A DNA stretch of 64,000 nt from Ascaphus truei (Eukaryota; Chordata; Amphibia; Anura; Ascaphidae): the NCBI GenBank assembly GCA_036426205.1, contig WSYH01000265.1, positions 182,345 to 246,344 on the forward strand, read 5' to 3'. Of the stretch, positions 34,614-45,530 are shown in pieces. The position numbers were made by a program, and so were the translations under genes. Position 1 is the stretch's first letter; the number at the start of each line of letters is the position of its first letter. Under the pieces are notes generated by a model, which had not been told where the DNA came from, made no database searches, and was given only the letters and a program-made list of their open reading frames with translations.

Positions 34614-35999
34614 TCTCTCTACTTTCGTCATCTCCCCTCTCCCCAGCCCAAACTGAGGCTGGGGAGAATCTCTCAGCCCTCGCATCGTTTTAACATCGTG
34701 TGGGCCACTTTCTTCTCCCTCATTAATATATTTTGTCATAAAACGCAACCAATTCCTCCACTAAAACTGTTTCTTAAGGTTGCGCTGTGGGGGTGCCTGA
34801 TTTTAAGCGTATAGCTTGGATGTTAACTTCGCTTGCCTATCTCTCAATCCCAGGCAGGCATAGTATCAGGCCTGTTTGCTTTTCGTAAAAGTTCCTCTTA
34901 GAACCAACTTGTGAATTAATCTGCCTGCTAGAGGTCAACAACAGAGTCTGGATTACTCTTATGTTTGATGTAAGGGAATGTAATTTCGATTGGAGCTCAA
35001 CAATTTGAGTCTCTTTCCCGTTTTCCTCTTGGCTGTGATGCTGATTACAATGCCCCTCCGCATCGCTTTGTGAGCCTCCCTAATACAAACTGAGACAGCA
35101 CAGAGCCCGTGTTTTGGGGTGGAAGAATTGTGTCACTTTCATTGCCTTAGCCTCACAAATCACGGGGACTTTTTGATTGATTCGTTGAGCTTCCAGTTCG
35201 CCCCATCTTGCCCGTTCGGATGTTTCGCACCTTGCTCTATCTGTGCATGGTCAGAACCAGAATGTCATGGATCCCGGCTAGGGAAACCAGTGGGACCAGT
35301 GGACAGGAAGATGGAAAGTAATCGATTCTGGCTGTAGGAGCTATGAGGGTGGGAATAGAACGTATAGAGTCCCTAACCGTCGTATGTAGTTCCGTCCCCC
35401 TCCATATGTCGGTCTTGGTTGGCTTTGAGCCCTTGCGTAGAGAGGTCATCGTTTTTTTTATTCAACCTACCACCCGCCATCCCTGATTTGTTAAACTTGT
35501 TTGCATGACCGTGTTGATATCCCCCGCGAGTAGTGACACAGCCCCTTGCATTGGATCGAAAATCTGAAAGAAGCTGTTTGAAAAAGGCTGCATTTTGCTC
35601 GCTAGGGTGCATGATTGTTGCCATGTTATACAATTGCTCCTGTATCGTGCCCGTTAGAATAATAAGCGTCTTCGCTGCATCTCGTTTAATGGTATGGGTT
35701 ACAAATGGATTTCTATTATTTAACAGGATGGCCACTCCGCCTTATTGACCGTTGCTGAGGACAGGTAGAACTGGGTGTAATCCTTTATCTAATCTCGAGA
35801 ATTTGTGGGCATTGGTCTTACTAAATGAGTCTCCTTATCAATAGGATATCTGCGTCCTTCTTTTGTACTCTGAGAAGGCTTTTTCTTTTGGTTGGGTTAT
35901 TAAAGCCCTTTACGTTATGTGATAGTGGTCACGCCATCTTTATTTTGTGTGAAGATGTAGCAGATTAAAGTTGGATGACTACCCGATCTGTCTCTTCTT

Positions 36000-37905
36000 A
36001 CCCCGCTGAGCTATGTCCTTGGGGCGTCCGTCCGTACAACCCGCTTCCAGCGGGCCGACTCCCTCTCACCACGCCCCCTTACCCTTATAAATGGTAAGAT
36101 TATGCCAGTGGTGGGGAGACAGTACAAGGGACACATAGGGGGTAGAAGCAAAATACAAGATAAATTAAACAAAGTATGAACATAAAATAACAACGAAAAC
36201 CAGAATCGCGACTCGGGATCCCCGAGTTAGATTCTGATGCCCAAAGGGTAGGTCATTATGCCTGGCCTTTGGAACGGCCGGACATCCCCCCTGGGGGCTG
36301 ACCCCTTGGGACTTGTTTGTGGCCCTGACTCATCAGGACAATGAGGTGACGCATGCCACGACGGCGGAGCGCATCCCCACCGGCGCGTGTCTGTCGCTTA
36401 CAAAAACTTAAACTTCAGTGATTTTTCATCTTTAAACATTCTTGCTAGCGCACTAACTATTACAATTTTGAATACCCTATTTTATTACATCTTATTCATT
36501 ACAGGTACCTCCAGCTTTCGTGTGTTTAGATGAACTATTACTTATTTCGTACTTACTGATTATTCAAAACCTTACCAGACTATTAACGTAGACAGATTAA
36601 CTTATGCCTAACCCTAATTTATTACTTATCTAACCTTATCTAGTTCATATCTTTACCTAATCTTCATCTATAGATGTATTACAGTTTACTGTCTAGCAGT
36701 CATATACCGCGCCCACCCTGTGCCCCCTTAACCACCACCATAATTATTTATATTTAGTTGATTTAACGAAATAGAGCATGAGCGGAAATAGGTAGGGAGT
36801 TCAATCATTTCTATCGTTTCAAACTCACTTATATAGCGACGTCTATAACAAACATACAATTTTTGTAACATAACTTATATCGTACAACTATCTACGTACA
36901 ACTTATCTTCCCATATCTTCGAGCATTCTTTAGCAATTTACTATATAACTTATCACTATAAACTATACAACCTCTCATCCTAATCCCCCATAAGCGACTA
37001 AGACATCTGAGCGTATGTGCCTTTAGCCTATACCCTGTAACTTAACTAGCTATATTTACAAACTTAAACTAAAATGTGCTCAACGCCGTGTAACCTTCCG
37101 TTTCTTAGTCTGTGTGTTTCCTATGATGAGTTTAGGGAGAGTGGACCCATGGCTGCTCCCCTCCTGTGTCCCTATGTCCCCCCCCTCGTACTCCCTCCAA
37201 TTCCCCCATCATCAGCCCCCCCATACACCCACTATGCCCCACCTCTGCCCCCCCCTCTTGTTCCCCCCCCCCCACTGCACCCCCCCTCACTCACACACCC
37301 CCTCTGCACCACCCCACTCACCCCCCCTGCACCCCCCCCCCTCCTCACACCCCCCCTATGCATACACCACCTCTGCACCCCCCCCACCCACAACCCCCAT
37401 GTCCCAATCATTGTCTTCCTCCCTGGAGGAACATGCTGTGTTCTGTGACTTTAAGACAGCCGTGTGGGACAGACGGAAGTCTCGCGTGATGATGACGCGG
37501 CCCCGTCTCGTCCGGGTTATTACGTCACCCCCCGCCGACAAAGTCAGAGAGCATTCCCGCTTGTTCGGGGAAGGAGCCGGACAAGATGGCCGCCGTCCCA
37601 AAACGCATGCGATTCAGCTCCTCACCTGGGGAACCCCGCAGCACATATCTCCACAGAGGCAGGTCCATTTGGGTCCCGGTAAAGCCCCTATCGGTCGCAG
37701 GTAAGGGGAACAACAGCATCTCGTATCCTGCCAGAGATATAGAGAGAAGACTAGTTTTTAGTAAGCACAAGTCAGGAGGTATTTTCAGAAAGTATGATAT
37801 TATAAAACATAATTATGGAGGCAAAGCTAGGAGGTATATTTAGATCCTATTTAAAGCCAGCTAGAGGAACAGTTAAAAGGTATAGCTACATGCAAAGTTG
37901 GAAGG
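36000..37905 (-). other. L1 inter-ORF region, copy 2
   Basis: This stretch is non-coding: AT-rich low-complexity motifs, then a tract of CACCCCCC-type repeats (about 37185-37400) that keeps several long proline-rich frames open without real coding content. It then continues into 37400-37905, present only here, up to the gypsy insertion site. Confidence 0.55.
37185..37400 (+). repeat. C-rich simple repeat
   Basis: CCCCCAC / CACCCCCC / CTCACACC-type units run for about 200 bp. All three plus frames stay open because of base composition. Confidence 0.75.
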
Positions 37906-38637
37906 TGTTACGCCGGTGTTACGACCGCAGACCAGACGCGTTCCTTTCACTGAGGTGAGGAACGATAGAGGCACGCACCGCAGCAAAGGGAGTGTCCGGA
38001 GTGGTGGTGATTGGCGTTGCCAGGCCAGGTGATGTTTAGCTAGCAATACTTGCCGGTACCGGTGTAGAAATGCCGTCGTCGTTGCCGTTTAGCCAAGGTC
38101 AGGGATTGGAGAATTCCGGAAGGTCGTTTGTCCAAGCAAGGGTGAGCCAGAGAGAGGACGTCCGCCAAGCCAAGTCGTAACCTGAGAGAAGGAAGAGAGA
38201 AAACGCCAGAGTAGTAATCCTGTGGAAATATGTCGAGCAATGAGTGATAGGAAGGACCGGCATTATAAAGTGTGACTGACCAATCAAAGGTGAAGGCAGG
38301 CCTGGAGGACTGCGTGGAGCCATCCTGGATAGGTCCCCTTGATTGGCAGGCAGGTGAGGACTTTTATTTTGACATGAGATCCTATTACTGTGCTGGGGCG
38401 GGTTTTCACTGCCAGAGCAGTGAATAAATTTCTTCAACCGGCGCGCGCTGTTCAGGCGCGCGCCCGGACAATAGGCGGCCGCGTGAGAGGATGCAGGGAC
38501 CCGAGGATGCCGAGACGGCGGGGAACCCCAGAACCGCCGGAGGTGAGTGATGCTGGCAAGGGACGCCGCCACGGCAGCGGGGGCAAATGCAGGAGCAGAG
38601 GAACCAGGGCGCGGACCCGCGATCCTGAATCCTCACG
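37906..38637 (-). repeat. 3' LTR of the chromovirus
   Basis: This is a direct repeat of 42796-43543. Shared blocks include TTCCTTTCACTGAGGTGAGG, TTGCCGTTTAGCCAAGGTCA and GACATGAGATCCTATTA. The outer end TGTTACGCC abuts GAAGG. The polypurine tract lies immediately inside. Confidence 0.88.
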
Positions 38638-38640
38638 TAC

Positions 38641-38652
38641 CCCCCCCTCAGT
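38641..38652 (-). other. Polypurine tract
   Basis: On the minus strand, ACTGAGGGGGGG stands directly before the 3' LTR, where plus-strand DNA synthesis of LTR retrotransposons is primed. Confidence 0.7.
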
Positions 38653-38679
38653 ATCGGCCTCAGGAATCCTTCCATGGTT

Positions 38680-38870
38680 TGGATGGAAACTTCTTGCGGA
38701 AGCGTTTGGGAGTCCTGGGCATGAATATCTTTCATGGGTACCATGACCTCTCTTGGGTCCAAAACCTCTCCAGTGTACAAGAAGTGACTCTACCTCTTGA
38801 AAGGACAGGAATCCAGTAAAGCTGTATCTCGTACTCTTCGTACCCTGTACCATCACAGGATCTGTTTAGA
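38680..38870 (-). pseudogene. Chromodomain remnant of the gypsy polyprotein
   Basis: Over two frames the minus strand reads LLVHWRGFGPK and then VPMKDIHAQDSQTLPQE, the aromatic-rich LVHWRGF core followed by the W-(V/E)-P...IHA region of retroviral-type chromodomains. It lies at the extreme 3' end of pol, next to the LTR, as in chromoviruses. There it is thought to direct integration to particular chromatin. One frameshift separates the halves. Confidence 0.75.
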
Positions 38871-39313
38871 AGTGTGGCGGAAAGGGTAACTGAGAGATGG
38901 CTTGAGAAGCGAGGTGTGAAAGACATTCGGAATTCTCATGCTTTGAGGAAGTTGGAGTCGAAAGGAAACCGGATTTACCTAGCCCAGATGGAAAAGGGAC
39001 CCAGAAACTAGGAGCCCAATTAAGGGAAGGAGTTTTGAGATGGATGTTCTTGGATGATAGCCAAACCTTGTCTCGGGTCTTGTAGTTAGGAGCTGGACGA
39101 CGGTGACAATCAGCCTGGGTTTTGGAAGACCAATGACGCTTTTTTAGTGCAGATTGAATTCTGGACCAAGAGTCCTGTAGGAGGGCAACTATGCTCGTCC
39201 ACGGCTGGTATTCAGAAGAGTCTTTAGAAATAGGTAGACGAGCCGGATGGAATCCATAGTTGATAAAAAGGGAGTCTTTTAGAGCTCATTCCTGGTAAGA
39301 ATTAAAGGCGAAC

Positions 39314-39600
39314 TCAAGCCCAGATAAGTAAATTCTGCCAGTCACCTGAGAATTCGAACGAACCCTTAAGTATTTCTGAGGGATTAATAACCCTCTCGGT
39401 CTGTCCGTGGATTGAGGGTGATAATAGAAGAAAAGGAAGATGAGATACCCAGTTCTCTGTGGGAATTTCTCCAGAACTTGGAGAACGAACTGTGACCCCG
39501 ATCAGAACACGATGGATATGGGATCCCATGGATCCAAAAAACTTTTGGAGAAAATATCAGCTAGGGCGGTTGAGGAGGGTAATCTTTGAGAGGGATAAAG
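39314..39600 (-). pseudogene. Integrase C-terminal remnant (gypsy)
   Basis: The minus frame 39529-39314 reads SPSIHGQTERVINPSEILKG then DWQNLLIWA, a decayed form of the (H)PQxxGQTER...W...L motif at the end of gypsy integrase catalytic domains. Upstream catalytic residues cannot be placed because of frameshifts. Confidence 0.75.
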
Positions 39601-39756
39601 TGTGCCATCTTGGAAAACCGATCCACTACCACAAGAATGGTATCATGCCATTCGACCTAGGCAACTCCACAATAAATCCATCGATATGTGGGACCAGGGA
39701 CGCTCCGGAATAGGTATAAGTAAGAGAAGACCCTGAGGTTTGCTACGAGGATCTTG

Positions 39757-40122
39757 TTACGTGACATTACCGGACAGGACCGTGTAAAATTCCAGAATGG
39801 TCTTTACATATTGGGCCACCAAAGTGCACGGATGAGTCTCAAAGTCTTCTGAATCCAGGATGCCCTGCCAAACGGGCGGCATGTCCCAATCCAGTATTTC
39901 AGGGTGGAATTTGGGTTCGTACAAGGAGTCTTTGAACAACCAGACCGATCGGAAGATTCTCTTGAACTGATGATCCTCAGATTCTTGAATGCTACAGCTG
40001 CAAGATTCTTTTGTTAGGAAGGATGGACTCGGAGGTCTTTTCTGATCTCTCTTCAGAAGATTTTGCTGGGAGAGAGCATCCGCTTTTGACGTCTTGATCC
40101 GGGAATAGGTATGAGAGAACAA
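39757..40122 (-). pseudogene. RNase H end and integrase start (gypsy)
   Basis: The 121-codon minus frame includes KTSKADALSQQ, matching the KADALSR motif that closes the RNase H domain of gypsy pol. It is followed by a linker and by sequence expected ahead of the integrase zinc region (EILDWDMPPVWQGIL). It is frameshifted on both sides. Confidence 0.75.
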
Positions 40123-40613
40123 AATTAATCTAGAAAAAATAACGACCAGCGGGCTTGGCGGGGACTAAAACGACGGGCATGTCTCAATTACAATAAGTTT
40201 TTATGGTCCGTGAGAATAGTGAATGGCTCTTTAGACCCTCCAGAAGATGTCTCCATTCTTGAAGAGCCAACTTGACGGCCAAAGTTCCCTATTGCCACGT
40301 CATATTTCTCTCTCTGGAAGAAAAACTTTTTGGAGAAAAACCGCAAGGATGAAGTTTATCCTGGGAAGACAATTTCTGAACAGAAACCGCACACAGCCCC
40401 CAAGTCCGGAAACGTCAACCTCTAGGGTGAATGGAAAATTTGTGTAGAGTGGTCGAAGGATGGGAGCAGAGACAAAGTTTGTTTCAGCGTCTCAATGCCG
40501 TGATGCCTCTGGAGACCAAGATGAAGGATCTGCACCTTTTTTGTCAGTGCCGTGATAGGAGCGACAATGGTAGAAAAGTTACGGATAATTCCAAATGGAA
40601 TAGTTAGAAAAAT

Positions 40614-41136
40614 CTAAAACCGTTGAATAGATTGAGGGGAATTGGGTTGCACAACTACGAGGCTTTCAGTTTTCTCTGGGCCATGGCCAAGCCTTTGTGG
40701 AGATGATGTATCCGAGAAAGGAGTGGTAGAATGATGAAAAATGCATTTCTCCATTTTAGCAAACAACGGTTCACTCGGAGGCCGTGAAAGCACAAACTTC
40801 GTGTGGATGCTATGATCCTGTAAGTTTGTAGAAAATAAGGATTTCATCCAGGTAGTACAAGACAAAGCGATATAAGTCCCAAGATTCATTGATGAAGTCC
40901 TAAATCGGTGCATTGACATAACCCGAAGGGCATTACTAGATTTCGTAGTTCCGCTACGGGTGTTGAAGGGCAGTCTTCCATTCACTCGCCCTCACGGATA
41001 CGGATGAGGTTGTATGCCCACGAAGGTCCAGTTTAGTAAAGAGTTTTGGCCCCCTGAAGTCTATCAAAGAGTTCGGGAAGAGGTGGGGAGGATAACGATC
41101 TTCAACCGTGATATGGTTCAGACCACCGGTAATCAT
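40614..41136 (-). pseudogene. Gypsy reverse transcriptase remnant
   Basis: The minus frame 41136-40954 reads GLNHITVEDRYPPHLFPNSL and LFTKLDLRG, the RT fingers and first catalytic aspartate region. The frame 40985-40614 continues with FVLSRPPSEPLFAKMEKCIF, the region following the YxDD box. The YxDD site itself (expected near 40830-40850) is disrupted by a frame change. Strong family resemblance; no chance of function as sequenced. Confidence 0.88.
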
Positions 41137-41879
41137 ACATGGTCTGAGAGTACATCTTTCTTTTTGACAAAGAAGAATCGGCCCCCGAGGAGATTGGAAT
41201 TGACATATGAGCCCCTTAAGATCTCACGAATGTATTCCATATAGCTTCTGCTCGGGCAACGAGAGAGGGTAAGATTTGGCCACAGGTATACCAGGTACCA
41301 GGTCATCGGACAATCATAGGAACGATGGGGGGTAGAAGCTCAGAACGTGTCTGCTAAAAACGTCCACAAATTCCGCGTATGGAGAGGTAACTCCCTCAGA
41401 GGGCGGATGTGTGCTAATAGAAGGATGGTTGCTTGGTAGACAACGAAGGTTCCTCTGACCTTGACTCCAGTTAATAGGGTAGGAGAAACCCAATCGATGA
41501 GGGATTATGCTTCTGTAACCAGGGCAAGCCAAGCGTAATAGGTTTTCTGGGCATGAATAACGTCAAAGCCCAGAGTCTCTTTGTGAGAATGAGTGAAAGG
41601 GTGATAGGTCCGGTCTCTAAAGGAGATTAAGCCGGGTGAGAGGCCGATATCAATCCCGACCAAGGCAACGGTGGCGCCCTTCCTGGAAGCGGAATCTGAT
41701 TTTGTTCAGAAAAGGTTGATCTATGAAGTTCCCTCCTGCGCCGGAATCGATAAATGCTGCTGTGGAGGTGCAGAAAGTCGGCTCTGAAGGAGACGGGAAT
41801 AATCAATCTTTTGGAAGTTCCCTTCTGGGAGGGGGACAAGGAGATTCAGTACCACAGAAACACCCTTCGTACTCACTGG

Positions 41880-42794
41880 GCTTAGTTGTTTCCGTGAGAT
41901 GGTGGGTGGTTACGAGTGCGCTTCTCAGAAGATCCGCAATGATGGCACTGACTCCCCAGTAGATCGAAGTTGTCGTAACGGTGCCGTGGAGGTTCTGAAC
42001 TCCAAGTTGCATCGGCTCTGGGGCCTCCAGCGCCGGCAGCGGGGAGAAGACGGTCTCTGGGTAGTAGAGAACCTGGAAAGGAAGCACAGAAAGGTGTGAC
42101 CGGGGGCTGCTGACGCTGAGCGCGGTGTACCTGAAGACGCTGATCTATACGAATGGCCAGGGAGATGAGGTCCTCCAGTGAGTTTCTGGCCTGGGTTGGG
42201 AAGCAGTTCATCCTTCAGGGAATCCGATGACCTTTCCAAGACGGCGACTAGGACTCCGCCCCCAATGAGTCTCAGCTGCTATGTTCTGAATTCCAAGGCG
42301 TATTGGCCCACAGGCCGACGTCCCTGTGTAAGCTCTAGGCAGGGGAATCAGAAGCTCTCTTGACGTGCGGTGGTATCAAAGACCTGTCGAAAGTCCCGTC
42401 TGAAGGCCTCGTAGTCGCGGGTAATATAAGGGCGTAATTCCCAGATCGGAGAGGCCCATGCCAGTCATTACCTGTGAGCAAACTATATACGTAGGCTACC
42501 TTTTTCCGGCCAGTCATACAGCTGCGGAGCCATTTCGAATGGATCTCACACTGGTTGAGGACAGCCACGACAGGCGTGGGGATCCCTGCGTGGGCCTCGG
42601 AGACGGACATCTCGGAACTGAATGGAAGTGGAAGATAAGTCAGGCTGTGCCAGAGGTGCAGCCGCAGAGGTTCCTGTAGAGAACGGTCCTGTACTGTTGG
42701 GAGAGGAGAGCCACTTGATCGTTAAGGTTGGATTTGTTGGACATGGCCGTCATCATAGATCCACATCAGTCTGGTCTGCGTCTGTGGGCTCGAC
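41880..42794 (-). pseudogene. Gypsy gag remnant
   Basis: It starts with ATG at 42794, just inside the 5' LTR (MSSPQTQTR). A capsid-like stretch is read in parts: LNQCEIHSKWL, KVAYVYSLLTGN, then a domain with RDFRQVFDTT-like text. A zinc-knuckle remnant (CHHCGSSEK near 41930-41960) and protease-region fragments follow. Gag forms the particle in which reverse transcription takes place. At least four frame breaks are visible. Confidence 0.75.
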
Positions 42795-42795
42795 A

Positions 42796-43543
42796 TAATT
42801 TACGCCAGTGCTGCCCCGCAGACCAACCCTTCCTTTCACTGAGGTGAGGAACGTATAGAGGCACGCACCCGCCGCAAAAGGAGCGTGTCGCGAGTGTGTG
42901 ATTTGCGTTTGCCAGCCAGGTGATGTTTAGCTAGCATATTTGCCGGTACCGGTGTAGAAATCCGTCGTCGTTGCCGTTTAGCCAAGGTCAGGATTGGAGA
43001 ATTCCGGAAGGTCATTTGTCCAAGCAAGGGTTCGAAGCCAGAGAGAGACGCCCCAAGCCAAGTCGTAACTGAAGAGAATGAGGAGAGAAAAAACGCCAGA
43101 GTCGTAACCCTAGTGGAAACTATGTCGAGCAATGAGTGATAGGAAGACCGGCATTATAAGTGTGACTGACCAATCAAAGGTGAAGGCCGGCCGGCAGGCC
43201 TGGAGGACTGCGTGGAGCCATCCTGGATAGGTCCCCTTGTTTGGCAGGTAGGTGAGGACTTTTATTTTGACATGAGATCCTATTAATGTGCTGGGGGCGG
43301 GTTTTCACTGCCAGAGCAGTGAATAAATTATCTTCACCTGGCACGCGCTGTTCAGGCGCGCGCCCGGGCAATATGGTGTCCACGTGAGAGGATGCAGGGA
43401 CCTGAGGACGCCGAGGACGGCGGGGAACCCCCAGAACCGCCGGAGGTGAGTGATGCTGGCGAGGGACGCGCGCCACGGCAGCGGGGGCAAATGCAGGAGC
43501 AGAGGAACCAGGGCGCGGACGCCGCGATCCCTGAATCCTCACA
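42796..43543 (-). repeat. 5' LTR of the chromovirus
   Basis: This is a direct repeat of 37906-38637. Its outer end ...CTGAATCCTCACA is followed by GAAGG. It is GC-rich at 43340-43540. Differences from the 3' LTR are mostly one- or two-base indels. Confidence 0.88.
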
Positions 43544-43559
43544 GAAGGCAAAGGTAGAA

Positions 43560-43780
43560 GCATAATTAGTAGGCATATTTAGAAGCATGGTTAGGAGGTT
43601 TAGTATGAGGCATAGTTATATAGCACACTATAGTTATAAGTCATAGTTATAAGTCATAGTTATAAGTCATAGTTATAAGTCATAGTTATGAGGCATAGTT
43701 TGAAGGCTTAGCTAGAGAGCATCGATAAAAGCATAGTTAGAAACATAGTTAAAAGCATGGTTAGAGGCTGTGTCTCTGCA
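43560..43780 (+). repeat. Tandem CATAGTTATAAGT repeats
   Basis: A 13-bp unit CATAGTTATAAGT occurs about five times at 43628-43690. Degenerate GCATAGTTAGAA-type units run on both sides. A similar degenerate pattern (GGTATATTTAG, GGTATAGCTACA) lies left of the gypsy insert at 37785-37900, so the array was split by it. Confidence 0.75.
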
Positions 43781-43849
43781 TCTCCGTATCTTCTTTGGAA
43801 GCGGCAAGGTCCAACTCAAGGGGAGGACATCAATTGGGACTCGCTGCCG

Positions 43850-44745
43850 TTCTCTCTTCCGCTTCAGGACGGTTAGCCCCCACTCTGCTCCATGTCGGTG
43901 TGGGCGATCTACTCTCCTCTCCTGCTGAACGGGGGGATCCCTTGAGCTGCTCCGCCTGGCCTAGTCTGCTCAGGAAGCCATTACCCTCCTCCACCTTCCT
44001 TAAGGTATGTGCCACCCCATTTTTAAGCACCATTAGAGCACAAGGGAAGAGCATCTGTATTTTATCTTTTGGTCTCTCAACACTTTAGTTATTGGTGGCA
44101 GAGTTCTTCTTTTGGCGAGGGTGACCAGGGAAATGTCCTGAAAGATCTGCAATTTTATCTGTTCATATTCCATGTTTTTAGTGTCTCTTGAGATCCTGCA
44201 AACCTCTTCCTTTGTTCTATAGTGATGGAATCTCATAATTATATCCCTCGGGGGTCTCCGCTTTGCTGTCTCCCCCTAAGTGCATGGTGGCATCCATCCA
44301 GAAGAAGTTCATTGTCAGGCTTATCTGGGAATAGATGCTCCAGCCATTTTTTTTTTAAATTCCTCTGGGTCAGAGACAGACTCAGGCACTCCTCTTAGGC
44401 GTATATTGCATCTCCTGTCCCTGTTTTCAGCATCCTCTATTTTATCTTCTAAGGATCTGACTGTGCTGTAAGTGTAGCCACTGTTTTCTGTGTCTGTGCC
44501 AGTTCCGTGGTAGTCTCATCAGCTTTTGTTTCCAAAGCATCTGTCCGCTCTCCCAATGTGTCAAAGTCTTTCCTTATGGCCCATAGTTCAGTTTTAAAAA
44601 ACTTCTTCATTTGGGCACAGAACTCCTTGAGGTCTTTGCGTCTCACTATCTCCTGATCCCCTGGCTCTGTTTCTGGGGTATCTGTGTGTCTGGATCTGAA
44701 AATGCAGGCTGTGCAGGCTGTGCAGGCTTTGCAGGCTTTGCATGG
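43850..44745 (-). pseudogene. L1 ORF1 (Transposase_22-type RNA-binding protein)
   Basis: Minus frames 44646-44449 (KDLKEFCAQMKKFFKTELW, then DALETKADETTTELAQ) form a heptad-patterned coiled coil. The RNA-binding end follows over frame shifts: QIFQDISLVTLAKRR, KVLRDQKIKYR and ALMVLKNGVAHTLRKVEEG. These match the C-terminal domain of L1 ORF1p. L1 ORF1p trimerises through the coiled coil and coats element RNA. It starts near 44745 (MRPHAKPAKPAQ, with a GCACAGCCT repeat) and has at least three frameshifts. It belongs to the L1 whose ORF2 is at 35937. Confidence 0.85.
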
Positions 44746-44978
44746 GGTCTCATCTTATCTGCCTGTGCTGCTTCTCCTCTTTTGAAATATGTAGACACGT
44801 TGCGTTTTTCTGCGAGTTACTTTGATCGTCGCCATCACCGTATGCTCAATGGTGTTTTGCAATCGAAATCGCTGGATATTCGCGCTGCTATTGAAGTTAT
44901 TTAATGATTTAGCGCCGGTGAGAGTGGAGCTCAAAAACTAAGCTGCCATTCACCTCACCGTCGAGGCCATGCCCCGCC
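44746..44978 (-). promoter_or_regulatory. L1 5' UTR
   Basis: The region lies between the TSD-defined 5' end (GGCGGGGCATGGCC on the minus strand) and ORF1. It is short, with GC-rich beginning. L1 elements carry an internal promoter in this region; no specific motif is recognised here. Confidence 0.5.
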
Positions 44979-45530
44979 AAGTATTCTTAAATCAAATAAT
45001 ATTTTCTTAAAAAAGACAAAGAATTAAAAACAATTTTGTTTTTGAAAATGCATTATCATGTGAGAAATCCTTAGGAATGACATGTTAAGTTTGATCATTT
45101 TAAAGATTCGAATTTTGAGTCCCATAATTTTTCTACGTATGTCTAATATAATGTAAATGATTATATTCTGAATACACTGTATTAACATTTCCGCACAATG
45201 AATTAGTTAGGCATAATATACAGGTATAAGTTTGTCAAAATTGCAAAATAAAAAAAGAAGTAGTTACAGACGCAGCGGCCTAGTTCCGACCACATCTCAT
45301 TCCCAAATTACAGTATGGCCAATTTACCAAATACTCCACGAGATGGGCCGCAGCAGACTAATAGCCTATTAATTAACAGGGGTCCCTGCTGTGTGAATCC
45401 TACTGGGTTCTTTAAGAGACGCACAGTAAGAGATAGACTGAATCAGTCACTTTACCTGTGTGCCTCTCACAAGCGATCACAGGGGTTTTATTTAATTTTA
45501 ATATTACAGTATTGTAGCTGGGGGTCTCAA
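44979..45530. other. AT-rich spacer, no gene
   Basis: It continues the L1 target site (AAGTATTCTTAAATC). No coding or RNA gene signal was seen. Confidence 0.5.

Larger units (their letters stand above)
28570..35937 (-). pseudogene. L1 ORF2, copy 2 (heavily frameshifted)
   Basis: This is the same gene as 17256-24130 (EN, RT, linker, Cys-rich end) but broken into fragments of rarely more than 100 codons. Examples are the endonuclease piece 35735-35373 (VTHTIKRDA, then KTLIILTGT and NKKNDDLSTQG) and only short RT pieces. Breaks are overwhelmingly one-base indels, distributed evenly over coding, inserted and non-coding parts alike. That pattern argues for read error rather than for selection-free ageing. 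The same nested inserts occupy the same places. Confidence 0.85.
25612..37225. repeat. Tandem 11-kb duplication, copy 2
   Basis: The block repeats 14268-25430 in the same order, with very frequent one-base insertions and deletions and few clear substitutions. It starts inside the solo LTR (lacking its 5' flank and TSD) and continues past the breakpoint of copy 1 into the rest of the L1. It carries about 390 bp of G-rich sequence at 31080-31460 and about 45 bp near 36750 that copy 1 lacks. Confidence 0.9.
37906..43543 (-). mobile_element. Ty3/gypsy chromovirus, complete with both LTRs and TSD
   Basis: Direct repeats of about 730-750 bp bound the element, and the 5-bp duplication GAAGG stands at 37901-37905 and 43544-43548. 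The element is read on the minus strand. Gag starts at 42794 right inside the 5' LTR. RT, RNase H and integrase remnants follow, then a chromodomain, a polypurine tract (GAGGGGGGG at 38650-38641) and the 3' LTR. Every ORF is frameshifted. The LTR copies differ mainly by indels, as in the neighbouring duplicated block, so part of the damage may be read error. The element interrupts the inter-ORF region of the L1. Confidence 0.9.
28173..44978 (-). mobile_element. Full-length L1-clade LINE with nested insertions
   Basis: The minus-strand element runs from its 5' end at 44978 (reading GGCGGGGCATGGCCTCGAC) to poly-A at 28173. The 10-bp duplication AAGTATTCTT is present at 28163-28172 and 44979-44988, which fixes both ends. 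In order it contains the 5' UTR, ORF1 (about 44745-43850), an inter-ORF region interrupted by a 5.6-kb gypsy element, ORF2 from ATG at 35937, and the 3' UTR. Subtracting the gypsy, PLE-like, foldback and G-rich inserts leaves about 7.8 kb, slightly long for L1. All ORFs are frameshifted. Confidence 0.85.

Noticed and set aside
37074..37704. Proline-rich 124-196 codon ORFs
   Set aside because: They follow from the C-rich simple repeat in the L1 inter-ORF region; there is no domain or codon structure.
38390..38856. GC-rich ORFs over the LTR on both strands
   Set aside because: They are composition artefacts of the LTR; only the chromodomain text near 38680-38870 has family support.
43795..44088. 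Plus-strand ORF over L1 ORF1
   Set aside because: The minus strand carries the ORF1p C-terminal motifs; this is its shadow.
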